DNA of 64,000 nt from Paracoccus amoyensis (GCF_014490725.1 NZ_JACOQL010000001.1:558001-622000), one strand, 5' to 3'; positions 10,082 through 21,576 are shown, counted from the first letter of the stretch. Numbers and translations are program-made. The notes: a model not told the origin generated them from the sequence alone.

Positions 10082-10246
10082 GGGTCGTCTCCTGTCAGTC
10101 GACTGGCGGTATGAGCACATTTAGCGGCCCACCTGCCCAGACTGTCACCATACAGTTAAGATTTGGTGGATTGCGGCTGGTATCAAGTCCTTTTTGAACC
10201 CGATGCCCCGATTTTCCGGTGGTTGAGGCAGATGTGATAACACAAT

Positions 10247-10290
10247 GCCCTGATTTCAAGCTTTGGAGGCCCTGATTTCAAGCTTTGGAG
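10247..10290. repeat. Perfect 22-bp tandem duplication
   Basis: Positions 10247-10268 and 10269-10290 are identical (unit begins GCCCTGATTTC and contains AAGCTTTGGAG). The duplication lies 29 nt after the gloB stop and upstream of clpA, in a 238-nt gap that otherwise holds nothing recognisable. It looks like a recent slippage or tandem duplication. Confidence 0.85.
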
Positions 10291-10319
10291 GGTTGTGATT
10301 GTGGCTGGACAAAGCGGAT

Positions 10320-11066
10320 TCAGAACGCGTCCTTCATCTCGCGAAGTCGCTTGAATACTTCGGCATCGGTGGAGATAGGCATGCCAAGATGGTCACGCAA
10401 GGCCGCAACGCGCAGAAATGGATTGGTCGCGCGTTCCACCGCCAGCGTCGCCGGGGCGCATGGTATTTTCGATTGCTGAACTGCCTCAAGCCGGTCACGC
10501 AACGCGTCGTTGTCCAGATCGACCGACAGCGCGAAGGCCCCGTTTCCGGCACAATAATCATGGCCCGAACAGATCAGCGTTTCGCCGGGCAGGGCGTTCA
10601 GACGCGACAGGCTTTCCCACATCATTTCGGCATCGCCTTCGAACAGACGACCACAGCCGATTGCCATCAGGCTGTCGGCGGTAAAGGCATAGCCGGATTC
10701 GGGAAAATAAAAGGCGACATGGCCGATGGTGTGGCCCGATACGTCGATGACATCGACGGGCTCGCCCAGGATGGTGATCGTCTGGCCTGCGTGGATCGCC
10801 TGATCCAACGGCGGCAGGCGGCTGGCATCGGCGCCATTGCCGATCACCTTCGCGCCGGTTGCCGCGACGATTTCCGCCACGCCATCAATGTGATCGTTGT
10901 GATGGTGGGTCAGCAGAATGGCGTCCAGCGTCCAGCCGCGCGCCTCAAGCTCGGTCAGGATCGGCATGGCCTCCGGGGCGTCGATCAGGACGGTGCCGAC
11001 GTCGCCATGCAGCAGGTAGGCATAATTATCTTTCAGGCAACGAAGCGTGACCAATTCCAGCGCCAT
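10320..11066 (-). CDS. gloB: Hydroxyacylglutathione hydrolase (glyoxalase II)
   Basis: GloB hydrolyses S-D-lactoylglutathione to D-lactate and glutathione in methylglyoxal detoxification. The 248-residue metallo-beta-lactamase-fold protein shows the binuclear metal motif THHHNDHIDG at residues 53-62, further metal histidines in SGHTIGH and CSGHDY, and the C-terminal substrate-binding extension. I start it at MALELV because AAGGAT lies 6 nt upstream; an in-frame ATG at 11084 would add six residues. It is divergent from a methyltransferase gene. Confidence 0.93.
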   Translation of the reverse strand: MALELVTLRCLKDNYAYLLHGDVGTVLIDAPEAMPILTELEARGWTLDAILLTHHHNDHIDGVAEIVAATGAKVIGNGADASRLPPLDQAIHAGQTITILGEPVDVIDVSGHTIGHVAFYFPESGYAFTADSLMAIGCGRLFEGDAEMMWESLSRLNALPGETLICSGHDYCAGNGAFALSVDLDNDALRDRLEAVQQSKIPCAPATLAVERATNPFLRVAALRDHLGMPISTDAEVFKRLREMKDAF

Positions 11067-11124
11067 TGGCAAATCCTTGTTCATGTGGTGTGTTTGACAG
11101 TGACAAAAGCCGGGCCGGTTCGCA

Positions 11125-11913
11125 ATGCACCATGATATCGAGGATCTGCGCAGGTTTTATTACCAGCGGTCACTGGGCCGGGTGGTCCAGCGGATTTTGC
11201 GCGATCGATTGACGGACTGCTGGGCACCTGCCTCCACGACCGGCATGAATGTTGCAGGCTTCGGGTTTGCGGCGCCGATGTTGCGGCCATACCTGTCGAC
11301 GGCGCGGCGTGTGACGGCGTTGATGCCCGGGCCGCAAGGCGTCATGGCGTGGCCGGCCGGGATGGCCAACCACAGCGTGTTATGCGACGAAACGGCCTGG
11401 CCCATCGACACGGGCAGCCTGGACCGGCTGGTCATGTTGCACGGGCTGGAAACCAGCGACCATCCCGCCGCTGTGCTGGCCGAGGCGTGGCGTGTCCTTG
11501 GCCCTGGTGGGCGTATGCTGATCATGGTGCCGAACCGGGCCGGACTGTGGGCGGCGTCGGACGATACGCCCTTTGGCTTCGGCCGCAGCTATACGGCCGG
11601 TCAACTGGAGGCGCAGACGCGTAAAGCGGGCTTTATCAGTGGGTGGAGTAGTGCTGCGGTTTACATCCCTCCTTCTGACCGCCGCTTCTGGTTGCGCACG
11701 GCAAATATGTGGGAACGGACTGGCATCAAGATCAGCCGTGTCTTGATCGCGGGGGTCGTGCTGGCCGAGTTGACAAAGCAGGTTCAAGGCACTGCCGGCG
11801 TCGGCAGCAGTGTTCACGTCCCCAACCCGATCGAGGTTCTGGGTGGCATCGCCCGCCCACGCCCCAAACCGCAAGGGGCGCTGCGGTGCGTCGCCAGGGA
11901 TCTGACAGACTAA
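11125..11913 (+). CDS. Class I SAM-dependent methyltransferase-like protein
   Basis: This 262-residue protein resembles type 11 methyltransferases. The SAM-binding motif I is degenerate (MNVAGFGFAAP instead of a D-x-G-x-G loop), while the later part is typical: LDRLVMLHGLE, the AWRVLGPGGRMLIMVPN strand-turn and a C-terminal extension. I recall such a gene beside gloB in other Rhodobacteraceae; the substrate is unknown. The last 4 nt overlap the end of the convergent LysR gene. Confidence 0.75.
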   Translation: MHHDIEDLRRFYYQRSLGRVVQRILRDRLTDCWAPASTTGMNVAGFGFAAPMLRPYLSTARRVTALMPGPQGVMAWPAGMANHSVLCDETAWPIDTGSLDRLVMLHGLETSDHPAAVLAEAWRVLGPGGRMLIMVPNRAGLWAASDDTPFGFGRSYTAGQLEAQTRKAGFISGWSSAAVYIPPSDRRFWLRTANMWERTGIKISRVLIAGVVLAELTKQVQGTAGVGSSVHVPNPIEVLGGIARPRPKPQGALRCVARDLTD

Positions 11914-12797
11914 TCCTGTTTTTCGGACATCATTATTTGTTCAAGCCAATCGCAGAAAGGCTCCATCGCGGTCGAATGTTCGCGCGATCTTTGCATGGTG
12001 ATCCAGTAGCGGCCTAGCGTGACTTTCTGCTGCAGTGGCGCAACCAGACGGCCCGCTCTCAATCGTTCAGCAAACATGGCAATCGGCACCAATCCAATAC
12101 CCGCACCTGCTTCGGCCAGCTCGGCTATGGCAAGCGAGCTGTCCAGCACCGGGCCGCGCAGGCCGGGACAGGGCAGGCCGCAGGCCGCGAACCACAGGTC
12201 CCATTCATCCGCGCGGTAGGACCGCAACAGCGGCATCGCCGCCAAATCGGCGGGCGTGCGAAGACGATCAGCAATCCGGGGGGCACAGACCGGCGTGAAT
12301 GGTGTCGCGGGCAGGGGGATCACGCGCAGCCCCGGCCAAAGCCCATCACCGAATCGGATCGCCATATCCAGACCCTCGCGCGCCAGATCGACGCGGTTGT
12401 TGTTGGTGAACAGCCGGACGTCGATGCTGGGATGAAGCGTCTGAAACCGTTGCAGATTCGGCAAAAGCATTCCGACCGCAAAAGTCGTCACCGCACCAAT
12501 GTTCAGCGTTTCCCGGAACCTGCCTTCGCGAACGCGATCCAGCAGCGTACCGATGGTGTCCAGCGATTGTGTCAGGCTGGGCAATAGCAGACTGCCCTCA
12601 TCCGTCAGCACCAGCCCTTTCGATGTGCGGTTGAAAAGCTGAACACCCAACAACTGCTCTAACCCGATGATTTGGTGACTGACCGCGGCCTGTGTCACGC
12701 AAAGCTCGACCGCTGCCTGAGTAAAGCTGCCCTGACGGGCGGCGACCTCGAAGGTGCGAAGGGCGTTCAGGGGAAGTTGAGGGCGATCCATGGGCAT
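11910..12797 (-). CDS. LysR-family transcriptional regulator, AmpR-like
   Basis: The 295-residue protein has an N-terminal winged helix-turn-helix (LNALRTFEVAARQGSFTQAA, then VTQAAVSHQI) and a LysR effector domain. It resembles AmpR, the beta-lactamase/peptidoglycan-recycling regulator, unusually closely: TNNNRVDLAREGLDMAIRFG, PLLRSYRADEWDLWF, VLDSSLAIAELAEAGAG and LGRYWITMQRS all have clear AmpR counterparts. AmpR senses muropeptides and normally sits divergent to ampC. Here no beta-lactamase is present, and the divergent gene encodes a small secreted protein. The start may be ATG 12797 or ATG 12791; neither has a clear Shine-Dalgarno. Confidence 0.88.
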   Translation of the reverse strand: MPMDRPQLPLNALRTFEVAARQGSFTQAAVELCVTQAAVSHQIIGLEQLLGVQLFNRTSKGLVLTDEGSLLLPSLTQSLDTIGTLLDRVREGRFRETLNIGAVTTFAVGMLLPNLQRFQTLHPSIDVRLFTNNNRVDLAREGLDMAIRFGDGLWPGLRVIPLPATPFTPVCAPRIADRLRTPADLAAMPLLRSYRADEWDLWFAACGLPCPGLRGPVLDSSLAIAELAEAGAGIGLVPIAMFAERLRAGRLVAPLQQKVTLGRYWITMQRSREHSTAMEPFCDWLEQIMMSEKQD

Positions 12798-12803
12798 AAA
12801 TTT

Positions 12804-12826
12804 TTCTTATGAGAAGCCCATATAAT
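12804..12826. promoter_or_regulatory. Candidate LysR operator and -10 element in a divergent promoter
   Basis: An inverted repeat TTCT-TATG-AGAA (12804-12815) fits the loose T-N(10/11)-A palindrome of LysR-type operators. It is followed on the plus strand by a perfect TATAAT at 12821-12826. The site lies between the regulator and the secreted-protein gene, where such regulators usually act on both genes. Binding is inferred. Confidence 0.45.
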
Positions 12827-12900
12827 GATCGTTTTTCAGCAATTTCCCAATAGGTCAGTTTGGGCCTGCATCGAAAACATTGAAAAAGGCAGGTCCCGAC

Positions 12901-13317
12901 ATGTCCGATCGTTCCCCCAAACCCATGCTGTTTTCCATCGCGCTGGCAACCGTGGCGATATCGGGTCCTGCATTCGCAGAGCCGCAGATTGATCCTGCCA
13001 GCCCGTTCCGGCCGGGCGAGGGGATGCCCCTTGAACCGGCGACCTGTCAGACCTTGCCGGACTGGGTGGACCAGGCGCCTGATTATGGCGGCAGAATAAG
13101 CATGGCTATTCAAGGGACGTTGGAAGAAAGCCAATGGGACGGCGCACTGGCCTATCTTCTGATGTGCCCGGCAGATGGCCTTCAGGTCATGTGTATCACC
13201 TATTACCCGGAGGCGCCGGACCCTGACCGCCAGGTTGTTCTGGCAGGCGGCTATATCCGTGCCGAAGAAAAGTTGGTCATTCTTGATCCATGCCTGTCGT
13301 CAGCCGTGTCGCAATAG
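12901..13317 (+). CDS. Small secreted protein with four cysteines, unknown function
   Basis: The 138-residue product starts with a signal peptide (charged N-terminus, hydrophobic core LFSIALATVAISG, likely cleavage after AFA at residue 26), so it should be periplasmic or secreted. The mature part has four cysteines (about 49, 89, 98 and 131), enough for two disulfides. I recognise no family. The ATG at 12901 is preceded by AAAAAGGCAGG. The gene is divergent from an AmpR-like regulator and is its most obvious target. No terminator is visible behind it. Confidence 0.75.
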   Translation: MSDRSPKPMLFSIALATVAISGPAFAEPQIDPASPFRPGEGMPLEPATCQTLPDWVDQAPDYGGRISMAIQGTLEESQWDGALAYLLMCPADGLQVMCITYYPEAPDPDRQVVLAGGYIRAEEKLVILDPCLSSAVSQ

Positions 13318-13468
13318 ATTGGCATGCTTTCTGATAACTATTCCGACATTGCTTCGCCAACTGCTCTCATTTCCGTGTCCTAGGCGGTTGCAGGGCACGA
13401 AATCACCTGCTAGAGACGCCCGAGATTTAAGGGAGGAACCCGTCGGGAACCGCCCACCAGTTGACCGT

Positions 13469-13516
13469 TACCCCGCGTCAGACCGACCAGCCGATGGCCG
13501 GCCCGTCAGTGGGGTA
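13469..13516 (+). promoter_or_regulatory. Hairpin in the leader of the atp operon
   Basis: TACCCCGC (13469-13476) pairs with GTGGGGTA (13509-13516) with one G-U pair. Inside it CCG-ACCA and TGG-CCGG (about 13483-13501) form a second helix around a GCCGA loop. The structure ends 13-14 nt before the AAGGA Shine-Dalgarno of atpH. A role in translation or mRNA stability is possible but inferred. Confidence 0.4.
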
Positions 13517-13539
13517 TGCGCTAACCGTGAAGGATGACC

Positions 13540-14099
13540 GTGGCCAACACTGTTTCCATGTCCCAAAGTATCGCCGGGCGCTATGCGCAGGCTGTCTTTG
13601 ACATCGTCAAGGAAGAGGGGGGGCTGGATGCTCTGGCCCAGCAGGTCGATGATCTGGGCGCCGCTTTGGCGGACAGCACCGATCTGAATGATCTGATCAA
13701 TTCCCCGCTTTACAACCGCGAACAGCAGACCAATGCGATTACCGCGCTGGCTTCGAAAATGGGGCTGTCGGCAACGCTGGCAAATACCTTGAAGCTGATG
13801 GGCAAAAATCGTCGCCTGTTCGTTCTGCCGCAACTCGTCACCCGTTTGGGCGATCTGATTGCGCAAGAGCGTGGCGAGGTTACCGCCGATGTTACCAGCG
13901 CCATCGCGCTGAGCGATGAACAGCAAAAGCGTCTGGCCGATACGCTGTCCGAAAAATCGGGCAAAAAGGTCAAACTGAAAACCCGCGTCGATGAAAGCCT
14001 CATCGGCGGTATGATTGTAAAGATGGGCTCGCAGATGATCGACAGTTCGGTCCGCTCGAAGCTCGCCTCCCTCCAGAACGCTATGAAAGAGGTCGGATA

Positions 14100-14100
<1 letters not shown>
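13540..14100 (+). CDS. atpH: F1F0 ATP synthase subunit delta
   Basis: The delta subunit links the F1 head to the peripheral stalk of ATP synthase. The protein (186 residues from the GTG at 13540) matches alphaproteobacterial Atp[19 protein letters not shown] at the N-terminus and [22 protein letters not shown] near the C-terminus. I favour GTG 13540 because AAGGA lies 5 nt upstream; ATG 13534 is in frame but overlaps that Shine-Dalgarno. It is the first gene of an F1-only operon, as usual in alphaproteobacteria, with the F0 genes elsewhere. Its TAA overlaps the ATG of atpA by 1 nt. Confidence 0.95.
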
Positions 14101-15635
<1,535 letters not shown>

Positions 15636-15646
15636 GGGGGGAATAG

Positions 15647-16528
15647 ATGCCCAGTCTCAAGGACCTAAAAAACCGGATCGGAAGCGTCAAGAACACGCGG
15701 AAGATCACCAAGGCGATGCAAATGGTCGCTGCCGCGAAACTGCGCCGTGCGCAGGAAGCGGCAGAGGCTGCGCGCCCCTATGCTGATCGAATGTCGGCGG
15801 TGATGGCCGGGCTGACCGCGAATGCGGCCGGTTCGGAAAACGCGCCCCGTCTGCTGGCGGGAACGGGTTCGGATCAGAAGCAACTGTTGGTCGTCCTGAC
15901 CTCGGAACGCGGTCTGGCCGGTGGCTTCAACAGCTCTATCGTCAAGCTGGCGCGGCAATATGCCGAACGGCTGCGCGGTGAGGGCAAGGAAGTGACCATT
16001 CTGACCGTTGGCAAGAAGGGCCGCGAGCAGCTGAAGCGTGATTATGGCAGCCAGTTGGTCCATCACGTCGACCTGTCCGAGGTGAAGCGCGTCGGATACG
16101 AAAACGCCCGCGACATCGCGGACGAAGTTCTGAACCGCTTTGACGCTGGCAACTACGATGTCGCTACGATTTTCTACAACCGCTTTGAATCGGTAATCAG
16201 TCAGGTTCCGACCGCACGTCAGGTCATTCCAGCTGAAATGCCGGAAGATGCGGGCGATGCAGCGGGTGCTTCGGCGCTTTATGATTACGAGCCCGGCGAG
16301 GAAGGCATTCTGGCTGACCTGTTGCCACGCTCGGTCGCGACGCAGATTTTTGCGGCGCTTCTGGAAAATGCGGCGTCCGAACAGGGCGCGCGGATGAGCG
16401 CAATGGATAACGCCACGCGCAATGCAGGCGATATGATCGACAGGCTGACCACGGAATATAACCGGTCGCGTCAGGCAGCGATCACCAAGGAACTCATCGA
16501 AATCATTTCGGGCGCCGAGGCGCTCTGA
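15647..16528 (+). CDS. atpG: F1F0 ATP synthase subunit gamma
   Basis: The gamma subunit is the central rotor shaft. The 293-residue product has the conserved N-terminal coiled coil ([20 protein letters not shown]) and the C-terminal helix with the typical [13 protein letters not shown] stretch. It sits between atpA and atpD with short gaps (11 and 21 nt). The Shine-Dalgarno GGGGGGAA precedes the ATG. Confidence 0.97.
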   Translation: MPSLKDLKNRIGSVKNTRKITKAMQMVAAAKLRRAQEAAEAARPYADRMSAVMAGLTANAAGSENAPRLLAGTGSDQKQLLVVLTSERGLAGGFNSSIVKLARQYAERLRGEGKEVTILTVGKKGREQLKRDYGSQLVHHVDLSEVKRVGYENARDIADEVLNRFDAGNYDVATIFYNRFESVISQVPTARQVIPAEMPEDAGDAAGASALYDYEPGEEGILADLLPRSVATQIFAALLENAASEQGARMSAMDNATRNAGDMIDRLTTEYNRSRQAAITKELIEIISGAEAL

Positions 16529-16534
16529 CCGTAA

Positions 16535-17974
<1,440 letters not shown>

Positions 17975-17983
17975 GGGGGCAAG

Positions 17984-18433
17984 ATGGCCGATACCATGCA
18001 GTTCGACCTTGTGTCGCCGGAACGGAGCCTCGTCTCTGTCCCGGTGCGCGAAGTGCGCCTGCCGGGCAATGACGGCGATCTGACCGCCATGCCTGGGCAT
18101 GCGCCGACCATCGTGACCCTTCGTCCCGGTCTCGTGACCGTGATCGGCGATGATGGATCGGAAATCGAATTTGCCGTCAGCGGCGGATTCGTTGAAATCA
18201 ATCCCGAGTCGGTCACTTTGCTTGCTGAACGCGGTCATCCGCGGGCGGAAATGACGCAGCAGGTCTTCAATGAGATGCTGACGGATGCGCATAAGCAAAA
18301 ACGTCACGCTGAAAATCGCCGCGATCAGGTGGGCGAGGATGTCGTGACCGCAGCCGTCAAGTTGCTGGCAGATATGGAAGCCCTTGGCACCCATATCGGT
18401 CTGGATCCCAATCAAGCCAGTGTGCCGGATTGA
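17984..18433 (+). CDS. atpC: F1F0 ATP synthase subunit epsilon
   Basis: Epsilon is the regulatory rotor subunit. The 149-residue protein has the N-terminal beta-sandwich (MQFDLVSPERSLVSVPVREVRLPGNDGDLTAMPGHAP read in part) and a C-terminal region that is longer and more charged than the usual 130-140 residues. It is the last atp gene; a strong hairpin follows 24 nt after the stop. Confidence 0.95.
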   Translation: MADTMQFDLVSPERSLVSVPVREVRLPGNDGDLTAMPGHAPTIVTLRPGLVTVIGDDGSEIEFAVSGGFVEINPESVTLLAERGHPRAEMTQQVFNEMLTDAHKQKRHAENRRDQVGEDVVTAAVKLLADMEALGTHIGLDPNQASVPD

Positions 18434-18456
18434 TTTCGCGACAAAGGTATAAGTTC

Positions 18457-18488
18457 GCAAAAGCCTCGGATGTTTCCGGGGCTTTTGC
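18457..18488 (+). terminator. Terminator of the atp operon
   Basis: A 14-bp stem (GCAAAAGCCTCGGA with TCCGGGGCTTTTGC, one T-G pair) closes a 4-nt TGTT loop. The TTTT lies inside the 3' arm, so it could act in both directions, although a long separate U-run is missing. Confidence 0.7.
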
Positions 18489-18504
18489 ATATCAAAGCTG
18501 ATAC

Positions 18505-18510
18505 TATAAT
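18505..18510 (+). promoter_or_regulatory. Perfect TATAAT -10 element before the lectin gene
   Basis: TATAAT lies 30 nt upstream of the H-type lectin ATG and just after the atp terminator. A -35 with good spacing is weak (TTTTGC region about 18483-18488). It suggests independent transcription of the lectin gene. Confidence 0.4.
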
Positions 18511-18539
18511 CTGTTTTTGGTTCAGCAGGCGGGTAACGA

Positions 18540-18887
18540 ATGCAGGTTTTCAGTCATCACGCGGTCGGAATCTGCAGCAGCAGCCAGTTGATGTTTTCTG
18601 CCTTCGAGGATGATGCCCCGATGTGGTCAGGCAACGGGCCACGTCACATCCGCAAGCAAATCATATTTGATAAGCCATTTTTTACCGCGCCTGTGGTGCA
18701 GGTATCCATCAGCATGTGGGATATTGATGGGGGCAGCAATCAGCGCGCCGATCTGCAGGCCGAAAACGTGACTGCCAGCGGCTTTACCCTTGTCTTTCGG
18801 ACATGGGGCGACACACGCGTTGCGCGTATTCGGGCGGACTGGTTGGCGATCGGGCCGGTGCCGCATGCGGATGATTTTACGTTGTGA
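18540..18887 (+). CDS. H-type lectin domain protein
   Basis: This 115-residue protein is essentially one H-type lectin domain, the fold of discoidin and Helix pomatia agglutinin that binds N-acetylgalactosamine-like sugars. Visible family features are the initial aromatic strand, FFTAPVVQVSISMWDIDGG, the VTASGFTLVFRTWGDTRVA core and the closing RADWLAIG strand. No signal peptide is seen. AGGCGGG upstream serves as Shine-Dalgarno for ATG 18540. In other Rhodobacterales an H-lectin gene also follows atpC, as I recall. Its ligand and role are unknown. A piece of this gene is echoed downstream at 18911-18932. Confidence 0.85.
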   Translation: MQVFSHHAVGICSSSQLMFSAFEDDAPMWSGNGPRHIRKQIIFDKPFFTAPVVQVSISMWDIDGGSNQRADLQAENVTASGFTLVFRTWGDTRVARIRADWLAIGPVPHADDFTL

Positions 18888-18910
18888 CAGCGTCTGCCGG
18901 AGGTTGGCGC

Positions 18911-18976
18911 CGAAGACGTGACTGCCAGTGGCAACGGCATCCCTGCAGGCCAGCCTTCGCTGCAGGCCAGACTTCG
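18911..18976. repeat. Repeat mosaic derived from the lectin gene
   Basis: Positions 18911-18932 repeat 18761-18782 of the lectin gene with two mismatches (CGAAGACGTGACTGCCAGTG against CGAAAACGTGACTGCCAGCG). Directly after it, a 17-bp unit beginning CTGCAGGCCAG occurs twice in tandem (18943-18959 and 18960-18976, one mismatch). CTGCAGGC also precedes the copied segment in the gene. Confidence 0.75.
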
Positions 18977-18994
18977 TTGAGGTTGGTCAGGCAG

Positions 18995-19771
18995 TTACGC
19001 GCGATCCAGATTCACGTTTATCAGCCCTGCGACCTGATCGGGGTGCGTGATTGGCAGCATATGCCCGGCACCCGGCACAGTTGCGCGGCCGACATCGGGT
19101 AGGCGCGCGGCGAGTGCGTCGGCTATTGCATGGACGACCGGGGTGGAATCCTGACCCGAGATCAGCAAAACCGGGGCGTCAATCGCCTCTAACCCGCCGT
19201 CACGCAGGATACCGGCGTTGTCGTGCGACAAGGCGGCGACATTGTTTGCAACCATGCCAATCCTTTGCTGCATTTGAACTTGCGCGCGCGGGTCCATGTC
19301 ATCAAAGGACTGTGCACCCCAGGCATCTATGAAGGCACGGGTAGCATCTTTGTCGCGACCTTCAGCCACAAGTCCCAGGATTTCTGCATCGCGCGCTTGC
19401 TGTAATGGATCGGGGGCAGCGGCAAACAAGACCGGCTCTATCAGGGTCAGGCTGCGGACGGCCTCGGGCGCGGCGACGGCGATCCGCAAAGCCACGGTTG
19501 CGCCCATGCTATGCCCGATCAGATCAAGCGGCCGGTCAATGAAGCTGGCCGCGATGCGGGTGATGGTCGTGTGGTAATCTGGTCCGCCGGGTTCCGGTGT
19601 CCAGTCGCCGCTGCGGCCATGGCCCGGCATGTCAAAGGCTTGCAGATCAATCCGGCCATTCAGCCGATCAGCTATTGGTCCCCAATAGCTACCACTTGCC
19701 AGCATGCAGTGTAGCGCAAGGGCAGGGCGATCCTTGTCGCCCGGCCAATGTCGTTGATAAACGCCGCTCAC
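18995..19771 (-). CDS. Alpha/beta hydrolase
   Basis: The 258-residue protein has the alpha/beta-hydrolase fold: a nucleophile elbow GHSMG with S88, an oxyanion segment HCMLASGSYW in place of the usual HG, and a catalytic-His motif GAGHMLP near the C-terminus. The substrate is not predictable. Its GTG start overlaps the stop of the upstream isomerase gene (GTGA), so the two form an operon. Confidence 0.85.
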   Translation of the reverse strand: MSGVYQRHWPGDKDRPALALHCMLASGSYWGPIADRLNGRIDLQAFDMPGHGRSGDWTPEPGGPDYHTTITRIAASFIDRPLDLIGHSMGATVALRIAVAAPEAVRSLTLIEPVLFAAAPDPLQQARDAEILGLVAEGRDKDATRAFIDAWGAQSFDDMDPRAQVQMQQRIGMVANNVAALSHDNAGILRDGGLEAIDAPVLLISGQDSTPVVHAIADALAARLPDVGRATVPGAGHMLPITHPDQVAGLINVNLDRA

Positions 19772-20367
19772 AACGAAGCCAGATGCCGGTCAAGAAAGTC
19801 CAGGCGATCTTGCCCCCAGAAACGCTGGCCGGTTTCCCTTACGACATAAAACGGCGCACCGAACGCCCCTGCCTCGACCGCCTGTTCCAGGTTGCGGGCA
19901 TAGGTTTCGGCACCGATGAACAGGCCTTTATCTGCCAATTCGGGGTCAAAGCCATGCTTGCCAAGCAGATCGCGGATTACCGCATCATCGCTGATATCGC
20001 GCTCTTCGGCCCAGACGGCATTGGCAAAACCATTTACCAACGCGCCCAGATTGCCACCGCCCGCGTCCTGCGCGGCAATCACCGCATAAGAGGATGGCGC
20101 CATGTTCACCGGCCAATGCGCGGGCTTCAAGTTGAAGGGAACACCCAGATAATCGGCCCAACGCTGCAATTCCTGTGCCCGATACTCCATCCGGCTGGCA
20201 TGTCGATCAGCCGGGCGAATCCCGCCGGTGCGGTCAAACAATTGCATCAGATCGACCGGCTTATAGGTCACGGTTGCGCCGTGTTTCTGGGCGATTTCCT
20301 CTAACCGGGTGCCTGCAAGGTAAACATAGGGGCTGATCGTGCCCAGATAGTAGTCGATACTGGCCAT
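19768..20367 (-). CDS. 2-hydroxychromene-2-carboxylate isomerase family protein
   Basis: This 199-residue protein belongs to the DsbA-like HCCA isomerase family (kappa-class GST relatives). It shows the N-terminal IDYYLGTISPYVYLAG with the glutathione-contacting serine, PVDLMQLFDRTGG, and the C-terminal GAFGAPFYVVRETGQRFWGQDRLDFL. NahD in naphthalene degradation is the named relative, but most alphaproteobacterial copies are outside such pathways and no other aromatic genes are here. It is cotranscribed with the hydrolase and divergent from prs. Confidence 0.85.
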   Translation of the reverse strand: MASIDYYLGTISPYVYLAGTRLEEIAQKHGATVTYKPVDLMQLFDRTGGIRPADRHASRMEYRAQELQRWADYLGVPFNLKPAHWPVNMAPSSYAVIAAQDAGGGNLGALVNGFANAVWAEERDISDDAVIRDLLGKHGFDPELADKGLFIGAETYARNLEQAVEAGAFGAPFYVVRETGQRFWGQDRLDFLDRHLASL

Positions 20368-20455
20368 AAAGACGGTCCTTCTTGGTTTGCCCGCAGGCTA
20401 GCCGGGTGATAAGGCGTTTGCAATCTGACGAATCCCTGCCAAAGGCCTGCCATCC

Positions 20456-21475
20456 ATGCCCGTCATGACCGAACCCAAGCTAATCGCCGGTAACGCTAAT
20501 CAATCCCTTGCAGCCTCTATTGCGCGACGAATGTCGATGCATCGCGGCATGAATGTCGGATTGTGTGATGCACGTGTCGAGCGTTTCAACGATCAGGAAA
20601 TTTTCGTTGAAGTGTTCGAGAATGTGCGCGGCGAGGATATGTACATCATTCAGTCGACCTCGAACCCGGCGAATGACAACCTGATGGAGCTGCTGATCAT
20701 GACGGATGCGCTGAAGCGTTCGTCGGCTGCACGCATCACGGCTGTGATCCCCTATTTCGGCTATGCCCGTCAGGATCGTCGCGCCAAAGCCCGTACGCCA
20801 ATCAGCGCAAAACTGGTCGCCAACCTGATCACCGAAGCGGGCGTCGATCGCGTCCTGACGATGGACCTGCATGCGGCGCAGATTCAGGGCTTCTTTGATA
20901 TTCCGGTGGACAACCTTTATGCCGCGCCGGTTTTTGCGCTGGACGTGCAACACCATTTCAAGGGGCGGATGGATGACCTGATGGTCGTGTCGCCCGACGT
21001 TGGTGGCGTGGCGCGGGCACGCGAGTTGGCGACGCGGATCGGGGCGCCGCTGTCGATCGTCGACAAGCGCCGTGAAAGGGCCGGTGAAATTGCCGAGATG
21101 ACGGTGATCGGGGATGTGCGCGGCAAGGCCTGCATCATTGTCGACGATATCTGCGACACGGCCGGAACGCTGGTCAAAGCTGCGCAGGTTCTGACCGATA
21201 GCGGCGCGACCGAGGTTCATGCCTATATCACACATGGCGTGCTGTCGGGTCCGGCGGTCGAGCGGGTGACCAATTCGGTCATGAAGTCGCTGGTCATCAC
21301 CGATTCGATCCAGCCGACTGATGCGGTGAAGAATGCGCCGAATATTCGTATCGTGCCAACCGCGCCGATGTTCACCCAAGCTATTCTGAACATCTGGAAC
21401 GGCACTTCGGTCAGTTCGCTGTTCGAAACGGATAATCTGTTGCCGATCTACGAAGGTCTGTATTCGACCTCGTAG
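20456..21475 (+). CDS. prs: Ribose-phosphate pyrophosphokinase
   Basis: Prs makes PRPP from ribose 5-phosphate and ATP for purine, pyrimidine, histidine, tryptophan and NAD synthesis. The 339-residue protein shows the ATP/flexible-loop region [15 protein letters not shown], the [18 protein letters not shown] signature, the catalytic DKRRERAG loop and the PRPP-binding [12 protein letters not shown]. It is slightly longer than E. coli Prs (315). ATG 20456 is used; ATG 20465 (MTEPKL) is possible. Confidence 0.97.
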   Translation: MPVMTEPKLIAGNANQSLAASIARRMSMHRGMNVGLCDARVERFNDQEIFVEVFENVRGEDMYIIQSTSNPANDNLMELLIMTDALKRSSAARITAVIPYFGYARQDRRAKARTPISAKLVANLITEAGVDRVLTMDLHAAQIQGFFDIPVDNLYAAPVFALDVQHHFKGRMDDLMVVSPDVGGVARARELATRIGAPLSIVDKRRERAGEIAEMTVIGDVRGKACIIVDDICDTAGTLVKAAQVLTDSGATEVHAYITHGVLSGPAVERVTNSVMKSLVITDSIQPTDAVKNAPNIRIVPTAPMFTQAILNIWNGTSVSSLFETDNLLPIYEGLYSTS

Positions 21476-21546
21476 GGATGTGCTATCGGCCCCGTCGGAT
21501 GCCTCCGGCGGGGATATTTGAGCACAGAAGATAGATTTGTCATCAA

Positions 21547-21576
21547 ACCGGTGGCCCTTGGGCGCGCCGGTTTTTT
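21547..21576 (+). terminator. Intrinsic terminator of prs
   Basis: ACCGG pairs with CCGGT and GCCC with GGGC around a TT turn, with a small internal loop, followed by TTTTTT (21571-21576). It lies 72 nt after the prs stop, and its U-run touches the end of the convergent purD. Confidence 0.75.
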
